In this document: positions 8,892 through 17,638 of the stretch, piece after piece
Numbering within the stretch: the first letter of the stretch is position 1
Layout of the letters: each line of letters opens with the position of its first letter
Source: Desulfobacteraceae bacterium
Lineage (GTDB): Bacteria > Desulfobacterota > Desulfobacteria > Desulfobacterales > Desulfobacteraceae
Assembly (NCBI GenBank): GCA_004796375.1
Contig: QZLA01000086.1
Location: forward strand, 1 to 35,290
Length of the DNA: 35,290 nucleotides
Direction: 5' to 3'
Made by a program: the position numbers and the translations under genes
The notes under the pieces: generated by a model
What the model saw: only the letters and a program-made list of their open reading frames with translations
Database searches by the model: none
What the model was told of the DNA's origin: nothing

Positions 8892-10034
8892 ATGGCAATA
8901 TCAAAGGACACATATCTCCCCTGGTTCATCCTCAAGGAGATTCCAGGCCTGGGTCCTCATCACACCAAATCGTTGATCCGATTCTTCAACAGCCCGGAAC
9001 AGGTGCTGGACGCATCGAAATCCGAACTCAAATCAGCTGGACTGACCTCAGACCGCCTGATCCGAAACATATTGAACCATGATCAATATGCTGACAGAGC
9101 ATGGCAGGAATTGAATATATGCCGGCAGCACGGCTTCAAGATTATACATATCAACCATCCGGACTATCCGGAACTGCTCCGTGAGGTCAGTGATCCACCA
9201 CCATTTTTCACCATGATGGGAACCATTGATGCCAAGGCACCCTGCATCTCCATTGTCGGATCCAGAAAGGCAACCTCATACGGATTGAGCAGTGCCAGAA
9301 AACTGGCTTATGATCTGGCACAAAAGGGATTTACCATTGTCAGCGGCCTGGCCAGGGGCATTGATACCGCTGCCCACGAAGGCGCGCTTGAGGCAGGTGG
9401 GCAGACCATTGCGGTCCTGGGTTCCGGGTTGAATCACATCTATCCGGTTGAGAATATTCTCCTGAGCCGTCGAATCCGTGAAAGCGGTGCCGTGATATCC
9501 GAGTTTTATGCCAATTTGCCGCCAAAACCGGCCCACTTTCCGATCAGAAACCGGATTATTGCGGGAATTTCAACCGGCACCGTTGTTGTGGAAGCAGCCA
9601 AACGCAGCGGGTCGCTGATTACAGCAAGGCTTTCAGGGGAATACGGCCGTGAAGTATTCGCCGTACCCGGTAGCATCAAGTCGACCACCAGCGAGGGCAC
9701 TCACCTGATACTGAAACAAGGCGCCACCCTGGTTGAAAATCATATGGACATTATTGACGAAATCGGGCAGTTTATCCACCTTGAGACCCAAAGCAATGAT
9801 ACAGTCTCCCCGCCCGGAATGTCAAAAACTCAACTTCAGGGTATTGACGACACCTATACCCGTAGCATATTAAAGATACTGGATCCTTACCCGATCCACA
9901 TCGATCAGATTATCAAGCAATCCGGACTGGATGCCGGCGGTATTACCGCCGCACTTCTTGAACTTGAGCTTAATGGGGTGGTCAGCCGCTCCCAGGGCAA
10001 TTTTTATAATATTTCGGAGGAAAACCTTGGCTAA
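8892..10034 (+). CDS. dprA: DNA-processing protein DprA
   Basis: DprA loads RecA on incoming single-stranded DNA during natural transformation. It is also widespread in species with no known competence. From the ATG at 8892 the protein has 380 residues: an N-terminal HhH/SAM-like part (EIPGLGPHHTKSLIRFF), the Rossmann-like core, and a C-terminal winged helix (about 310-375). Core motifs are SIVGSRKATSYG (120-131), GFTIVSGLARGIDTAAHEGA (146-165), AVLGSGLNHIYP, SEF, FPIRNRIIAG and EAAKRSGSLITA. The frame is open back to 8838, but that start lies inside the CpoB-like gene. Position 8892 puts the usual DprA N terminus first. No clear ribosome site precedes it, so translation may depend on coupling to the gene ending at 8881. 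Confidence 0.93.
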   Translation: MAISKDTYLPWFILKEIPGLGPHHTKSLIRFFNSPEQVLDASKSELKSAGLTSDRLIRNILNHDQYADRAWQELNICRQHGFKIIHINHPDYPELLREVSDPPPFFTMMGTIDAKAPCISIVGSRKATSYGLSSARKLAYDLAQKGFTIVSGLARGIDTAAHEGALEAGGQTIAVLGSGLNHIYPVENILLSRRIRESGAVISEFYANLPPKPAHFPIRNRIIAGISTGTVVVEAAKRSGSLITARLSGEYGREVFAVPGSIKSTTSEGTHLILKQGATLVENHMDIIDEIGQFIHLETQSNDTVSPPGMSKTQLQGIDDTYTRSILKILDPYPIHIDQIIKQSGLDAGGITAALLELELNGVVSRSQGNFYNISEENLG

Positions 10035-12318
10035 ACCGTTAATCATTGTGGAGTCCCCTACCAAAATCAAAACCCTTAAGAAATATATCGGCAAGGATTA
10101 CAACATTGCAGCCACTGCCGGACATATCCGCGATCTTCCTGTATCCAAGCTGGGAATTGATGTGGAAGACGGGTTTAAAGCCAAATATATTAATATTAAA
10201 GACAAATCAAAGGTCATTCAGAACCTGAAAAAAGTGGCCAAGGAGAGCCAGGAGGTTTTCCTTGCCCCTGACCCTGACCGTGAGGGAGAAGCCATTGCCT
10301 TCCACATCATGGATATCCTCAAGCATAAGGACAGGCAGTTTCATCGCGTATTGTTCCATGAATTGACCAAAAAGGGAATTTCAGAAGCGTTGAACAACCC
10401 CCTGACCCCTGACCAGAACAAGTATGAAGCACAGCAGGCCCGACGCAAACTGGACCGGCTGGTGGGGTATCAAATCTCACCGATTCTCTGGCAGAAAGTC
10501 CAGAGGGGATTGAGCGCCGGACGGGTTCAATCGGTTGCCGTGAAAATGATCTGCGACCGTGAACGTGAAATCCGTGAGTTTAACCCAGAAGAGTTCTGGA
10601 CAATCACTGCTGAGCTTGAGGCATCACTGCCCCCTAAATTCAATGCCGCACTGTCAAAGATCAACGATAAAAAGGCAAAGGTGACCAATGAGTCCCAGGC
10701 ATCCCAGATTACCAAGGATCTTGAATCCGCTGATTTTGTAGTTGAGGCCATCAAACTCAAATCGATCAAGCGGAACCCGCTGCCGCCTTTTATCACGAGT
10801 AAACTCCAGCAGGATGCCATCAACCGCCTTCGCTTTACAGCCAAGAAAACAATGATGGTGGCCCAGCAGCTGTATGAAGGAATTGAAATCGGTACCGGCG
10901 GCCCTGAAGGTTTGATTACCTATATGCGTACCGACTCCACACGTATTGCGCCTGATGCCGCCAACGAAGCACAGGCCTATATTCTCGAGAAGTTTGGCGA
11001 GGATTATGCCCTGTCTAAACCCCGGTTCTTTAAAAATAAGAACAAGGCCCAGGATGCCCATGAAGCGATCCGGCCGACATCGGTGTTCAACACCCCTGAA
11101 AAAATCAGATCCTATTTATCCCAGGACCAGTTTAAACTCTATGACCTGATCTGGAAACGGTTTGTTGCATCACAAATGGCCCAGGCGGTGATTGATCAGA
11201 AAACCATTCAGATCCGGGCAGCGGAAAAATACCTGTTTTCCGTTGGTGGTTCAACCGTGAAATTCCCGGGATTTCTGAACCTGTATGCACTAGATGACAA
11301 AGGTGATGAGAAAAAAGAGGACAAACCCGGGGATGATAGCAAACAGGTGCTGCCCCCCATGGAAGAAGGGGCCGTACTCAAGCGGAATAAAATCATCCCC
11401 AAGCAGCATTTTACCAAGCCGCCGGCAAGATACTCAGAGGCGTCCCTGGTCAAGGAGCTTGAAAAAAACGGGATCGGCCGCCCCAGTACCTATGCGTCCA
11501 TACTCACGACCATCAAGGATAAAGGCTATGTTGAACTGGTCAACCGGTATTTTTCACCCAGCGAGCTTGGATTTATCGTGAATGACCTCCTGGTCTCCTC
11601 TTTTCCTGATATCCTGAACATCTCCTTTACCGCCCAGCTCGAAACCAGCCTGGATGATATCGAAAGCGGTTCCCAGAATGAAATCGATATTTTGAAACAG
11701 TTCTACTCCTCGTTCAAAAAGGAGCTTGATGCGGCCGGCGACAACATGCTCAACATGAAAGGTGTGGGGATCCAGACCGATATAGAGTGTCCCAGCTGCG
11801 GTAAACCGCTCAACCTCAAGATCGGGCGCAACGGTCATTTTATTGCCTGTTCCGCATATCCGGACTGCAGTTTTTCCAGCAATTACAGCCGGGATGACAA
11901 GGGAAATATTGAAATTGCTGAAAAGCAGCAGGACAATGAAAAGGTCAAGGACTGCCCGCAGTGCGGCAAACCCATGGTCTATAAAGAGGGGCGCTTTGGC
12001 CGGTTCATTGCGTGTTCAGGATACCCTGAATGCAAACACACCGAATCAGCCTTGGGAGACGGCACCCAGGCAGACACAGGGGTCAAATGCCCCGGGCCGG
12101 ATTGTGACGGTACGATTATCGAGAAAAAATCCAAACGCGGGAAGGTGTTTTACGGATGTTCAAAATATCCGGATTGTGATTTTGCCACCTGGGACAAACC
12201 GGTTAACCAGCCTTGCCCTGAATGCAACTCCGTGTATCTGGTAGAGAAGTCCACAAAAAAAGAGGGGGATTTTCTCAAATGTCCGGAAAAGGACTGCGAT
12301 TTTAAAGCGTACGTATAA
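10027..12318 (+). CDS. topA: DNA topoisomerase I
   Basis: This type IA topoisomerase relaxes negative supercoils. The start is TTG at 10027: GGAGG (10016-10020) lies 6 bases upstream, and the protein then begins MAKPLIIVESPTK, the standard N terminus. The longer open frame from 9931 lies inside dprA. This gives 763 residues and an 8-base overlap with dprA. The Toprim domain shows Glu9 and the DPDREGE acid cluster (82-88). The active-site tyrosine is Y299 in GLITYMRTDST. At the C terminus I count four zinc-ribbon-like units starting CPSCGKP, CPQCGKP, CPGPDC and CPECNS, each closing with a C-x(2-4)-P-[DE]-C type pair. Convergent with the histidine kinase gene 16 bases downstream, with no visible terminator between. 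Confidence 0.97.
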   Translation: MAKPLIIVESPTKIKTLKKYIGKDYNIAATAGHIRDLPVSKLGIDVEDGFKAKYINIKDKSKVIQNLKKVAKESQEVFLAPDPDREGEAIAFHIMDILKHKDRQFHRVLFHELTKKGISEALNNPLTPDQNKYEAQQARRKLDRLVGYQISPILWQKVQRGLSAGRVQSVAVKMICDREREIREFNPEEFWTITAELEASLPPKFNAALSKINDKKAKVTNESQASQITKDLESADFVVEAIKLKSIKRNPLPPFITSKLQQDAINRLRFTAKKTMMVAQQLYEGIEIGTGGPEGLITYMRTDSTRIAPDAANEAQAYILEKFGEDYALSKPRFFKNKNKAQDAHEAIRPTSVFNTPEKIRSYLSQDQFKLYDLIWKRFVASQMAQAVIDQKTIQIRAAEKYLFSVGGSTVKFPGFLNLYALDDKGDEKKEDKPGDDSKQVLPPMEEGAVLKRNKIIPKQHFTKPPARYSEASLVKELEKNGIGRPSTYASILTTIKDKGYVELVNRYFSPSELGFIVNDLLVSSFPDILNISFTAQLETSLDDIESGSQNEIDILKQFYSSFKKELDAAGDNMLNMKGVGIQTDIECPSCGKPLNLKIGRNGHFIACSAYPDCSFSSNYSRDDKGNIEIAEKQQDNEKVKDCPQCGKPMVYKEGRFGRFIACSGYPECKHTESALGDGTQADTGVKCPGPDCDGTIIEKKSKRGKVFYGCSKYPDCDFATWDKPVNQPCPECNSVYLVEKSTKKEGDFLKCPEKDCDFKAYV

Positions 12319-12334
12319 TTCTATAGGGTTTGGA

Positions 12335-14422
12335 TCAGGACTTTCTGACCCAGCGTTGAATGGCACTGAAAACGCGTTCGCGTTTAATGGGCTTGGTTAA
12401 AAAGTCATCCATTCCTGCCTCTATACACCGGGTTTTGAAGTCATCCATGACATTGGCCGTGAGGGCCAGGATAGGAATACGCGGCTGCACGGCATGGTCC
12501 TGCTCGAACTGACGGATTTTTTCTGTGGCTTGGTACCCGTTCATTTCAGGCATATTGATATCCATGAAAATCAGATCGAAACCCGCGGGCTTCCGGGTAT
12601 ATACCTCAATGGCTTCACGCCCGTTCTGGGCAATGGTGATGGAGTAACCGGCCTTGGTCAGAAGAATTTTGGTCATCTTCTGGTTCACAGGATTATCTTC
12701 TACGAGAAGAATGGAAGCGGACTGCTTCATGGTTTCAGCAACAGAATGAGACGTGGCGATATGCTCTGTATCCTTTACCGGCCTCCCATTGACCTGTTCA
12801 GGCGGAATCATTCCCAGCACAAAAGAGATCATGTCAAACAGTTTTCTCTTCTGGACTGGCCTAGGTAAATACCCCTTGAAACCGACCTGTTTCAAGATAT
12901 TGGCAACACCTGGGAAGGGGTTGGTGCAGGCAATCACCGGGAAGGGTAATTGTTTAACTGAATAGGATGCCATATAATCCGCAGATGAGGATTGGAGCCG
13001 CCTGGACAGGTTCCCGAAATCAACAATACCGATATCAGGCAGGCTTTCGCGATTGCCCCCGGAATATGACTGAAACTCCTCAAGCCCTTCAAGCACCACC
13101 TGCATACCGCCAAGCTCAAGCTCACGGGCGAGGATGTCACGAGTTTCCGGCGTGGTATAAAACAACAGGGCTGTTTTTCCCTTGAGTGCCACGGGACGGC
13201 TACGCGGTGTTGACCTGGATTCCTGGATGACTTTTTCAAACCAGCCCGAAAAATAAAAACTGCTGCCCTTTTGTGGGGTGCTGTCCACAGTCACGTTCCC
13301 GTTCATTTTGTCGGCGATATTCCTGGAAATTGCCAGTCCCAGACCGGTGCCGCCGTAGCGGTTGGTAACGATGTCGTCTTCAGACTGGTTAAAGGGGTGA
13401 AATATCTTTTCAAGCTGATTTTCGGCAATTCCGATCCCGGTATCTTCCACACTCACCTTAAGCTGCACCTGTTCCGGGTGTTCCTGAGCATGCTCCTGGG
13501 CACTGATCGACAACTTGATAAATCCATCCCGGGTGAATTTCACGGCATTGCCCAGCAGGTTGAGCAGGACCTGGCGAAACCTGTGGGCATCCCCTTTGAC
13601 CTTTCCGGGAACATTGTCGGAAACCGAGCACAGCAGCTCAACCCGGGATTCATCCACCTTTGTCCGGACCACTTCAATGGTATCAAAGCAGACCACTTCA
13701 GGATCAAACTCGATCTGTTCAAGGGTCAGCTTGCCGGCCTCCACTTTCGAGAAATCAAGGATGTCGTTGACTACAGACAAAAGGGTCTCACAACTGATTT
13801 TAGCATTCTTTACAAAATCGATCTGTTCTGGATTCAGGGGGGTGTCCAGCAGCATGTCGGTATATCCCACAATGCCGTTTAACGGGGTCCGGATTTCATG
13901 ACTCATGCTGGCCAGAAAAAACGTTTTGGCCTTGGATGCAGCCTTGGCCTCCTCTGTCAAGGCATTGGCCCGGTTGATGGCATCCTGGAGGTCTATATTG
14001 GCCTGACGAAGATTGAGCAGGTTCCTCTTCTCCCGGGCGATACGGCTGATCCGGGCAATGGCAGAATTGACGTTAAACGGTTTGGTCATGTAGTCGGATG
14101 CCCCGGCCTCCATGATATCGACATAGGAGTATTCCGAGGCATATCCGGTCATCATGATAAAATCGATTTGCGGGTATTTGAGTTTCACCTTTTCCATGAG
14201 TTCAATCCCGTCCATACCGGGCATGGAAATATCTGAAATCACGAGGTCAAACTGCGTATCAAGAATAAGATCAAATGCGGTCTCCGCATCCTCAGCTTCC
14301 TGGCACTCGAACCCGGCCCGTGTCAGTGAGCGGCTAAGAATCATTCTCAGGCTGGATTCATCATCAACGATTAAAACGGTTTTGATGGGCGAATCCAGCG
14401 GTATATGAGAAGATTTATTCAT
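12335..14422 (-). CDS. Hybrid sensor histidine kinase, REC-HisKA-HATPase-(degenerate REC)-REC
   Basis: This is a 695-residue cytoplasmic phosphorelay protein with no membrane segment and no sensory domain other than an N-terminal receiver. REC1 covers residues about 14-130 (phospho-acceptor D64 in [11 protein letters not shown], Lys in TKPF). A helical linker leads to HisKA with H175 in [13 protein letters not shown]. The HATPase_c domain shows the N box around N292 ([12 protein letters not shown]), VEDTGIGI and [10 protein letters not shown]. Residues about 411-540 look like a decayed receiver: D468 may remain, but the usual K-P is LPRPV. The last receiver (about 569-693) is intact, with ILLVEDN, D621 in [10 protein letters not shown] and TKPI. 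Its input is probably a phosphoryl group from another kinase to REC1 (inference). Its ATG overlaps the efp stop by 8 bases, so it is co-transcribed with efp. No output regulator is adjacent. Confidence 0.92.
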   Translation of the reverse strand: MNKSSHIPLDSPIKTVLIVDDESSLRMILSRSLTRAGFECQEAEDAETAFDLILDTQFDLVISDISMPGMDGIELMEKVKLKYPQIDFIMMTGYASEYSYVDIMEAGASDYMTKPFNVNSAIARISRIAREKRNLLNLRQANIDLQDAINRANALTEEAKAASKAKTFFLASMSHEIRTPLNGIVGYTDMLLDTPLNPEQIDFVKNAKISCETLLSVVNDILDFSKVEAGKLTLEQIEFDPEVVCFDTIEVVRTKVDESRVELLCSVSDNVPGKVKGDAHRFRQVLLNLLGNAVKFTRDGFIKLSISAQEHAQEHPEQVQLKVSVEDTGIGIAENQLEKIFHPFNQSEDDIVTNRYGGTGLGLAISRNIADKMNGNVTVDSTPQKGSSFYFSGWFEKVIQESRSTPRSRPVALKGKTALLFYTTPETRDILARELELGGMQVVLEGLEEFQSYSGGNRESLPDIGIVDFGNLSRRLQSSSADYMASYSVKQLPFPVIACTNPFPGVANILKQVGFKGYLPRPVQKRKLFDMISFVLGMIPPEQVNGRPVKDTEHIATSHSVAETMKQSASILLVEDNPVNQKMTKILLTKAGYSITIAQNGREAIEVYTRKPAGFDLIFMDINMPEMNGYQATEKIRQFEQDHAVQPRIPILALTANVMDDFKTRCIEAGMDDFLTKPIKRERVFSAIQRWVRKS

Positions 14423-14978
14423 TCACTCTCTCGACATATTCCCGGGTACGGGTGTCGATCCTGATCAACTGGCCCTCTTCCACAAATGGCGGAACCTGGA
14501 TTTCAAATCCGGTTTCAAGAATGGCCGGTTTGGTGCTGCCCGTAGCTGTATCCCCTTTGGCCCAGGGTTCGGATGTCTCTACCCTGAGATTGATAAAATT
14601 GGGAAGGCTCACCCCGATGGGGTTGCTGTTGTAGAGCAGTACGTTGCACACGGTGTTCTCCTTGATCAGGTCAACCACATCGCCAAGCTGATCTGCTTTG
14701 AGAAAATGCTGCTCATAGGTGGATGAACTCATGAAACAATACGTGTCACCTTCTGCATACAGGTATTCCATCTCATGCTCTTCCAGGTCGGCTTTTTCAA
14801 ATTTATCTCCGGAGCGGTAGGTGCGTTCGAACTGGGAACCGGTCACCATGTTTTTCAATTTGCACTTGTACAATGACTGGCCCTTGCCTGGTTTTTTAAA
14901 TTCAAATCCTATGATTACATAGGGTTCTCCATCAATTGTAAGTTTCAGTCCCTTTCTCAGGTCACTGGCTTCTAACAT
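14415..14978 (-). CDS. efp: Elongation factor P
   Basis: EF-P enters the ribosomal E site and relieves stalling at polyproline stretches. The family is clear from residues near the N terminus ([19 protein letters not shown]), the modification loop FKKPGKGQ, the OB-like middle and the C-terminal [20 protein letters not shown] signature. I chose the ATG at 14978 (187 residues), because GGAG lies 6 bases upstream of it. A TTG at 14990 also keeps the frame but has no ribosome site. The modified residue position is Lys32, flanked as KPGKG, so a lysine-type modification is possible, but no epmA/epmB homologue is in the window. The unusual neighbour is the overlapping hybrid kinase gene downstream. 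Confidence 0.96.
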   Translation of the reverse strand: MLEASDLRKGLKLTIDGEPYVIIGFEFKKPGKGQSLYKCKLKNMVTGSQFERTYRSGDKFEKADLEEHEMEYLYAEGDTYCFMSSSTYEQHFLKADQLGDVVDLIKENTVCNVLLYNSNPIGVSLPNFINLRVETSEPWAKGDTATGSTKPAILETGFEIQVPPFVEEGQLIRIDTRTREYVERVNE

Positions 14979-15151
14979 AAATGACTCCAAGTTTTAGTGT
15001 TTTTTTGTGTTCAGATACCTGTATATTACTTGATTCCATATAAACCATATTACAGCGCAATTGGCAACACGCTTGTAAAAACAACTTGCAATTTTAGGCA
15101 TATTATAGGAAATAATACCTTTTATGAATACATTATCAGGAAGACTTAGTA
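14979..15151. promoter_or_regulatory. AT-rich divergent intergenic region between efp and guaA
   Basis: This 173-base gap must hold the promoters of both divergent units. For guaA the best match is TTGCAA (15086-15091) with AATAAT (15111-15116) at 19 bases; the spacer is longer than ideal. For efp the best minus-strand match is TTGCCA (15067-15062) with TTTATA (15044-15039) at 17 bases. Both are weak by eye. I see no guanine riboswitch-like conserved core or strong terminator here. Confidence 0.35.
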
Positions 15152-16681
15152 ATGATCGTAATAATTGATTTTGGTTCACAGTTCAACCAGCTGATCGCCA
15201 GGCGTGTCAGAGAGCATAATGTCTACTGTCAGATCGAACCTGCAGGTATTTCAATAGATCGTATCAAGGATCTGGAACCCACCGGATTGATCCTTTCAGG
15301 GGGTCCGGCCAGTGTATATGAGGAAAACAGCCCAGCCGTGGACCCGGCTGTATTTGAGCTGGGTATACCCATTCTGGGAATATGTTACGGCATGCACTAT
15401 ATGGTGCACCAACTTGGCGGCAAAATCAAACAGGCCAAGAAAAAAGAGTATGGGTTTGCAAAACTCAGGGTGAATGAGCAAGACCCGCTTTTCAAAGACA
15501 TGGGATCTGAATTCCAGTGCTGGATGAGCCATGGCGATTCTGCTATCGAGCTGCCCCAAGGATTTGAAATCACTGCCAGCACTGATAACTGCCCTATTGC
15601 TGCGATTTCAAACTATGAAAAACAGTTTTTTGGTCTTCAGCTCCATCCAGAGGTTGAGCATTCAGTGACTGGAAGCCAGATGATTAATCACTTCCTGATG
15701 GATATTTGTAAATGCAAGCAAGATTGGAGCATGCAGTCTTTTGCAAAACAAACCATTACCCAGATCAAAGAAACCGTTGGCAGCGACAAGGTCATTATGG
15801 GACTTTCAGGGGGTGTGGATTCATCTGTTGCAGCAACCCTGATTCATAAAGCCGTGTCAAAAAACCTTCACTGTATCTTTGTTGACAACGGCCTGCTCAG
15901 AAAAAATGAAAAAGAGGACCTCCAGGTCAGCCTGCTGGACAACCTGGACATGAACATCTCTTTTGTGGATGCCACTGACCTTTTTCTGAATGCACTCAAA
16001 GATATAACCGATCCTGAAGAAAAACGGAAAATCATCGGCCGCCTGTTCATCGAGGTATTTGAGGCTGAGGCAAATAAAATTGAAGATGCCCACTACCTTG
16101 GACAGGGAACGCTTTATCCCGACATTATTGAATCCAAATCTGCATTTGGCGGCCCCACAGACATTATCAAATCACATCACAATGTCGGCGGCCTGCCTGA
16201 AAAGATGAAACTCAAGCTGATTGAGCCACTTCAGCTGCTGTTCAAAGACGAGGTCAGAAAACTGGGGACCGAACTCGGGATTAACGACCAGTTGATCTGG
16301 CGCCAGCCGTTTCCCGGTCCGGGGCTGGCCATCCGGATCATGGGTGCAGTCACCCGCGAAAGACTTGATGTGCTCAGGGAAGCAGACGCCATTTTGCTTG
16401 AAGAGATCAAAGCTGCCGGCCTCTACCGTGAACTCTGGCAGTCCTTTGCCGTACTTCTCCCGGTCAAAAGCGTGGGTGTCATGGGTGATAAGAGAACATT
16501 TGCCAATTGTGTGGCCATCCGGGCGGTCACCAGCAACGATGCCATGACCGCGGACTGGGCCAAGCTTCCCCATGACCTTTTGGGTAAAATCTCCAACCGG
16601 ATTATCAATGAAGTGGATTATATCAACCGGGTGGTGTTTGATATAACCTCCAAGCCTCCCGGGACCATTGAATGGGAATAA
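15152..16681 (+). CDS. guaA: GMP synthase (glutamine-hydrolysing)
   Basis: This 509-residue enzyme converts XMP to GMP using ATP and glutamine. The class I amidotransferase domain (about 1-190) has the nucleophile Cys78 in GICYGMHYM and His165/Glu167 in LQLHPEVEHS. The ATP pyrophosphatase domain carries the P-loop LSGGVDSSVA (218-227). The C-terminal dimerisation domain ends with the standard FDITSKPPGTIEWE. The residue after GICYGM is His where I would usually expect Gln; it is next to the nucleophile and may be a lineage variant. AGGAAG (15138-15143) is 8 bases before the ATG. The coiled-coil gene begins 6 bases after the stop, so guaA probably heads a four-gene run. Confidence 0.98.
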   Translation: MIVIIDFGSQFNQLIARRVREHNVYCQIEPAGISIDRIKDLEPTGLILSGGPASVYEENSPAVDPAVFELGIPILGICYGMHYMVHQLGGKIKQAKKKEYGFAKLRVNEQDPLFKDMGSEFQCWMSHGDSAIELPQGFEITASTDNCPIAAISNYEKQFFGLQLHPEVEHSVTGSQMINHFLMDICKCKQDWSMQSFAKQTITQIKETVGSDKVIMGLSGGVDSSVAATLIHKAVSKNLHCIFVDNGLLRKNEKEDLQVSLLDNLDMNISFVDATDLFLNALKDITDPEEKRKIIGRLFIEVFEAEANKIEDAHYLGQGTLYPDIIESKSAFGGPTDIIKSHHNVGGLPEKMKLKLIEPLQLLFKDEVRKLGTELGINDQLIWRQPFPGPGLAIRIMGAVTRERLDVLREADAILLEEIKAAGLYRELWQSFAVLLPVKSVGVMGDKRTFANCVAIRAVTSNDAMTADWAKLPHDLLGKISNRIINEVDYINRVVFDITSKPPGTIEWE

Positions 16682-16687
16682 AATAAT

Positions 16688-17623
16688 ATGAGCCTTAGAG
16701 ACTATAAAAGCGATTTTCAGTCCCACGAACCTGATGCTGATGATATGGGAGACAGGACAGCTGCCTTCCGCGATGAAATCAACACCTTGAAAATTGATAA
16801 GCTTTCCAACCGGGTGACCATCATTTCGATTATCATTCCCTGCCTGGTGGGTGCGATCCTTTTCTTTGCGTATATGGATATGAAAGAGAAGGTCACTGAT
16901 GTTGACCTTTCCAAACAAAGCCAGGTCGAGCGGATTTCCGATCAGTTTGATGCCAAGCTCAACGCCCTGGACGTTAAAATTGCCAAAAACCGGTTTGACT
17001 ATGACAAGGAGATTCCTGAACTCAAGAAGAAAGCCACCCAGATCGAGGGAATGCTCACCAAAGCCACCGCATCCATGGCAGATAAAAAAGAGACGCTTAC
17101 CGCTATAAAGTCCCTTGAAAAAAAGATAGAATCAGCTTCATCCGAGATCAAGACCACTTCAGAGGCGTTAAAAAAATCATCCAAAAAGCAACTGACAGCA
17201 ATGGATAAAAAACAGGCCGTCTTTGAAAAAAAGATGGAAAAGCAATTCAAAGACTCGGTCGATACCCTGGGAAATCAGATCAATGCTAAACTTGGGTTGC
17301 TCTCTGAACTGACCGACCAGTTGGCTGTGCTGAAAAAACAGATCAGCATCGTGGATATCCGCCAGAAAGATCTTGAAACAAAACACACCAGCACCAAGCA
17401 TCTGGAGAAGCAGATTGCCGATACCAAAGAGCAGATTCTGAGGAATATACAAGTTCTTGAAACCAGTTTTAAAAAAGAGTTCAAGGTGTTGGACCAGAAA
17501 ATTCTCAACAATGCCATCAAGATTCAAAACCCCAGCGTCCAGTCCTCCACAACGCCTGCGCAGGTTCCAACAACGGGCCCGGTGCCACCCAAGCCCATTG
17601 TTGAAGAGACCATTGCCGAATAA
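16688..17623 (+). CDS. Unrecognised inner-membrane coiled-coil protein
   Basis: I do not recognise a family for this protein of 311 residues. An acidic cytoplasmic N terminus of about 42 residues is followed by one membrane segment (about 44-62, TIISIIIPCLVGAILFFAY). A very long charged coiled coil rich in Lys/Glu/Asp/Gln follows (about 66-275, for example EKKIESASSEIKTTSEALKK). A Pro/Thr-rich tail closes the protein (about 280-311). The layout suggests a tether or scaffold that spans periplasm or cytoplasm; orientation cannot be settled from sequence alone. It lies 6 bases after guaA and 15 bases before the pseudokinase-like gene, so a shared transcript is likely and a shared role is plausible. 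The low-complexity composition makes distant homology hard to judge. Confidence 0.75.
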   Translation: MSLRDYKSDFQSHEPDADDMGDRTAAFRDEINTLKIDKLSNRVTIISIIIPCLVGAILFFAYMDMKEKVTDVDLSKQSQVERISDQFDAKLNALDVKIAKNRFDYDKEIPELKKKATQIEGMLTKATASMADKKETLTAIKSLEKKIESASSEIKTTSEALKKSSKKQLTAMDKKQAVFEKKMEKQFKDSVDTLGNQINAKLGLLSELTDQLAVLKKQISIVDIRQKDLETKHTSTKHLEKQIADTKEQILRNIQVLETSFKKEFKVLDQKILNNAIKIQNPSVQSSTTPAQVPTTGPVPPKPIVEETIAE

Positions 17624-17638
17624 TGGCTCAATGGACCC

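Noticed and set aside
9931..10026. Longer topA start inside dprA
   Set aside because: The TopA N terminus begins at the TTG at 10027 behind a strong GGAGG; the extension reads through the dprA winged helix.
13271..13882. A 203-residue plus-strand frame opposite the hybrid kinase
   Set aside because: It is antisense to the conserved HisKA/HATPase region and shows no motif of its own.
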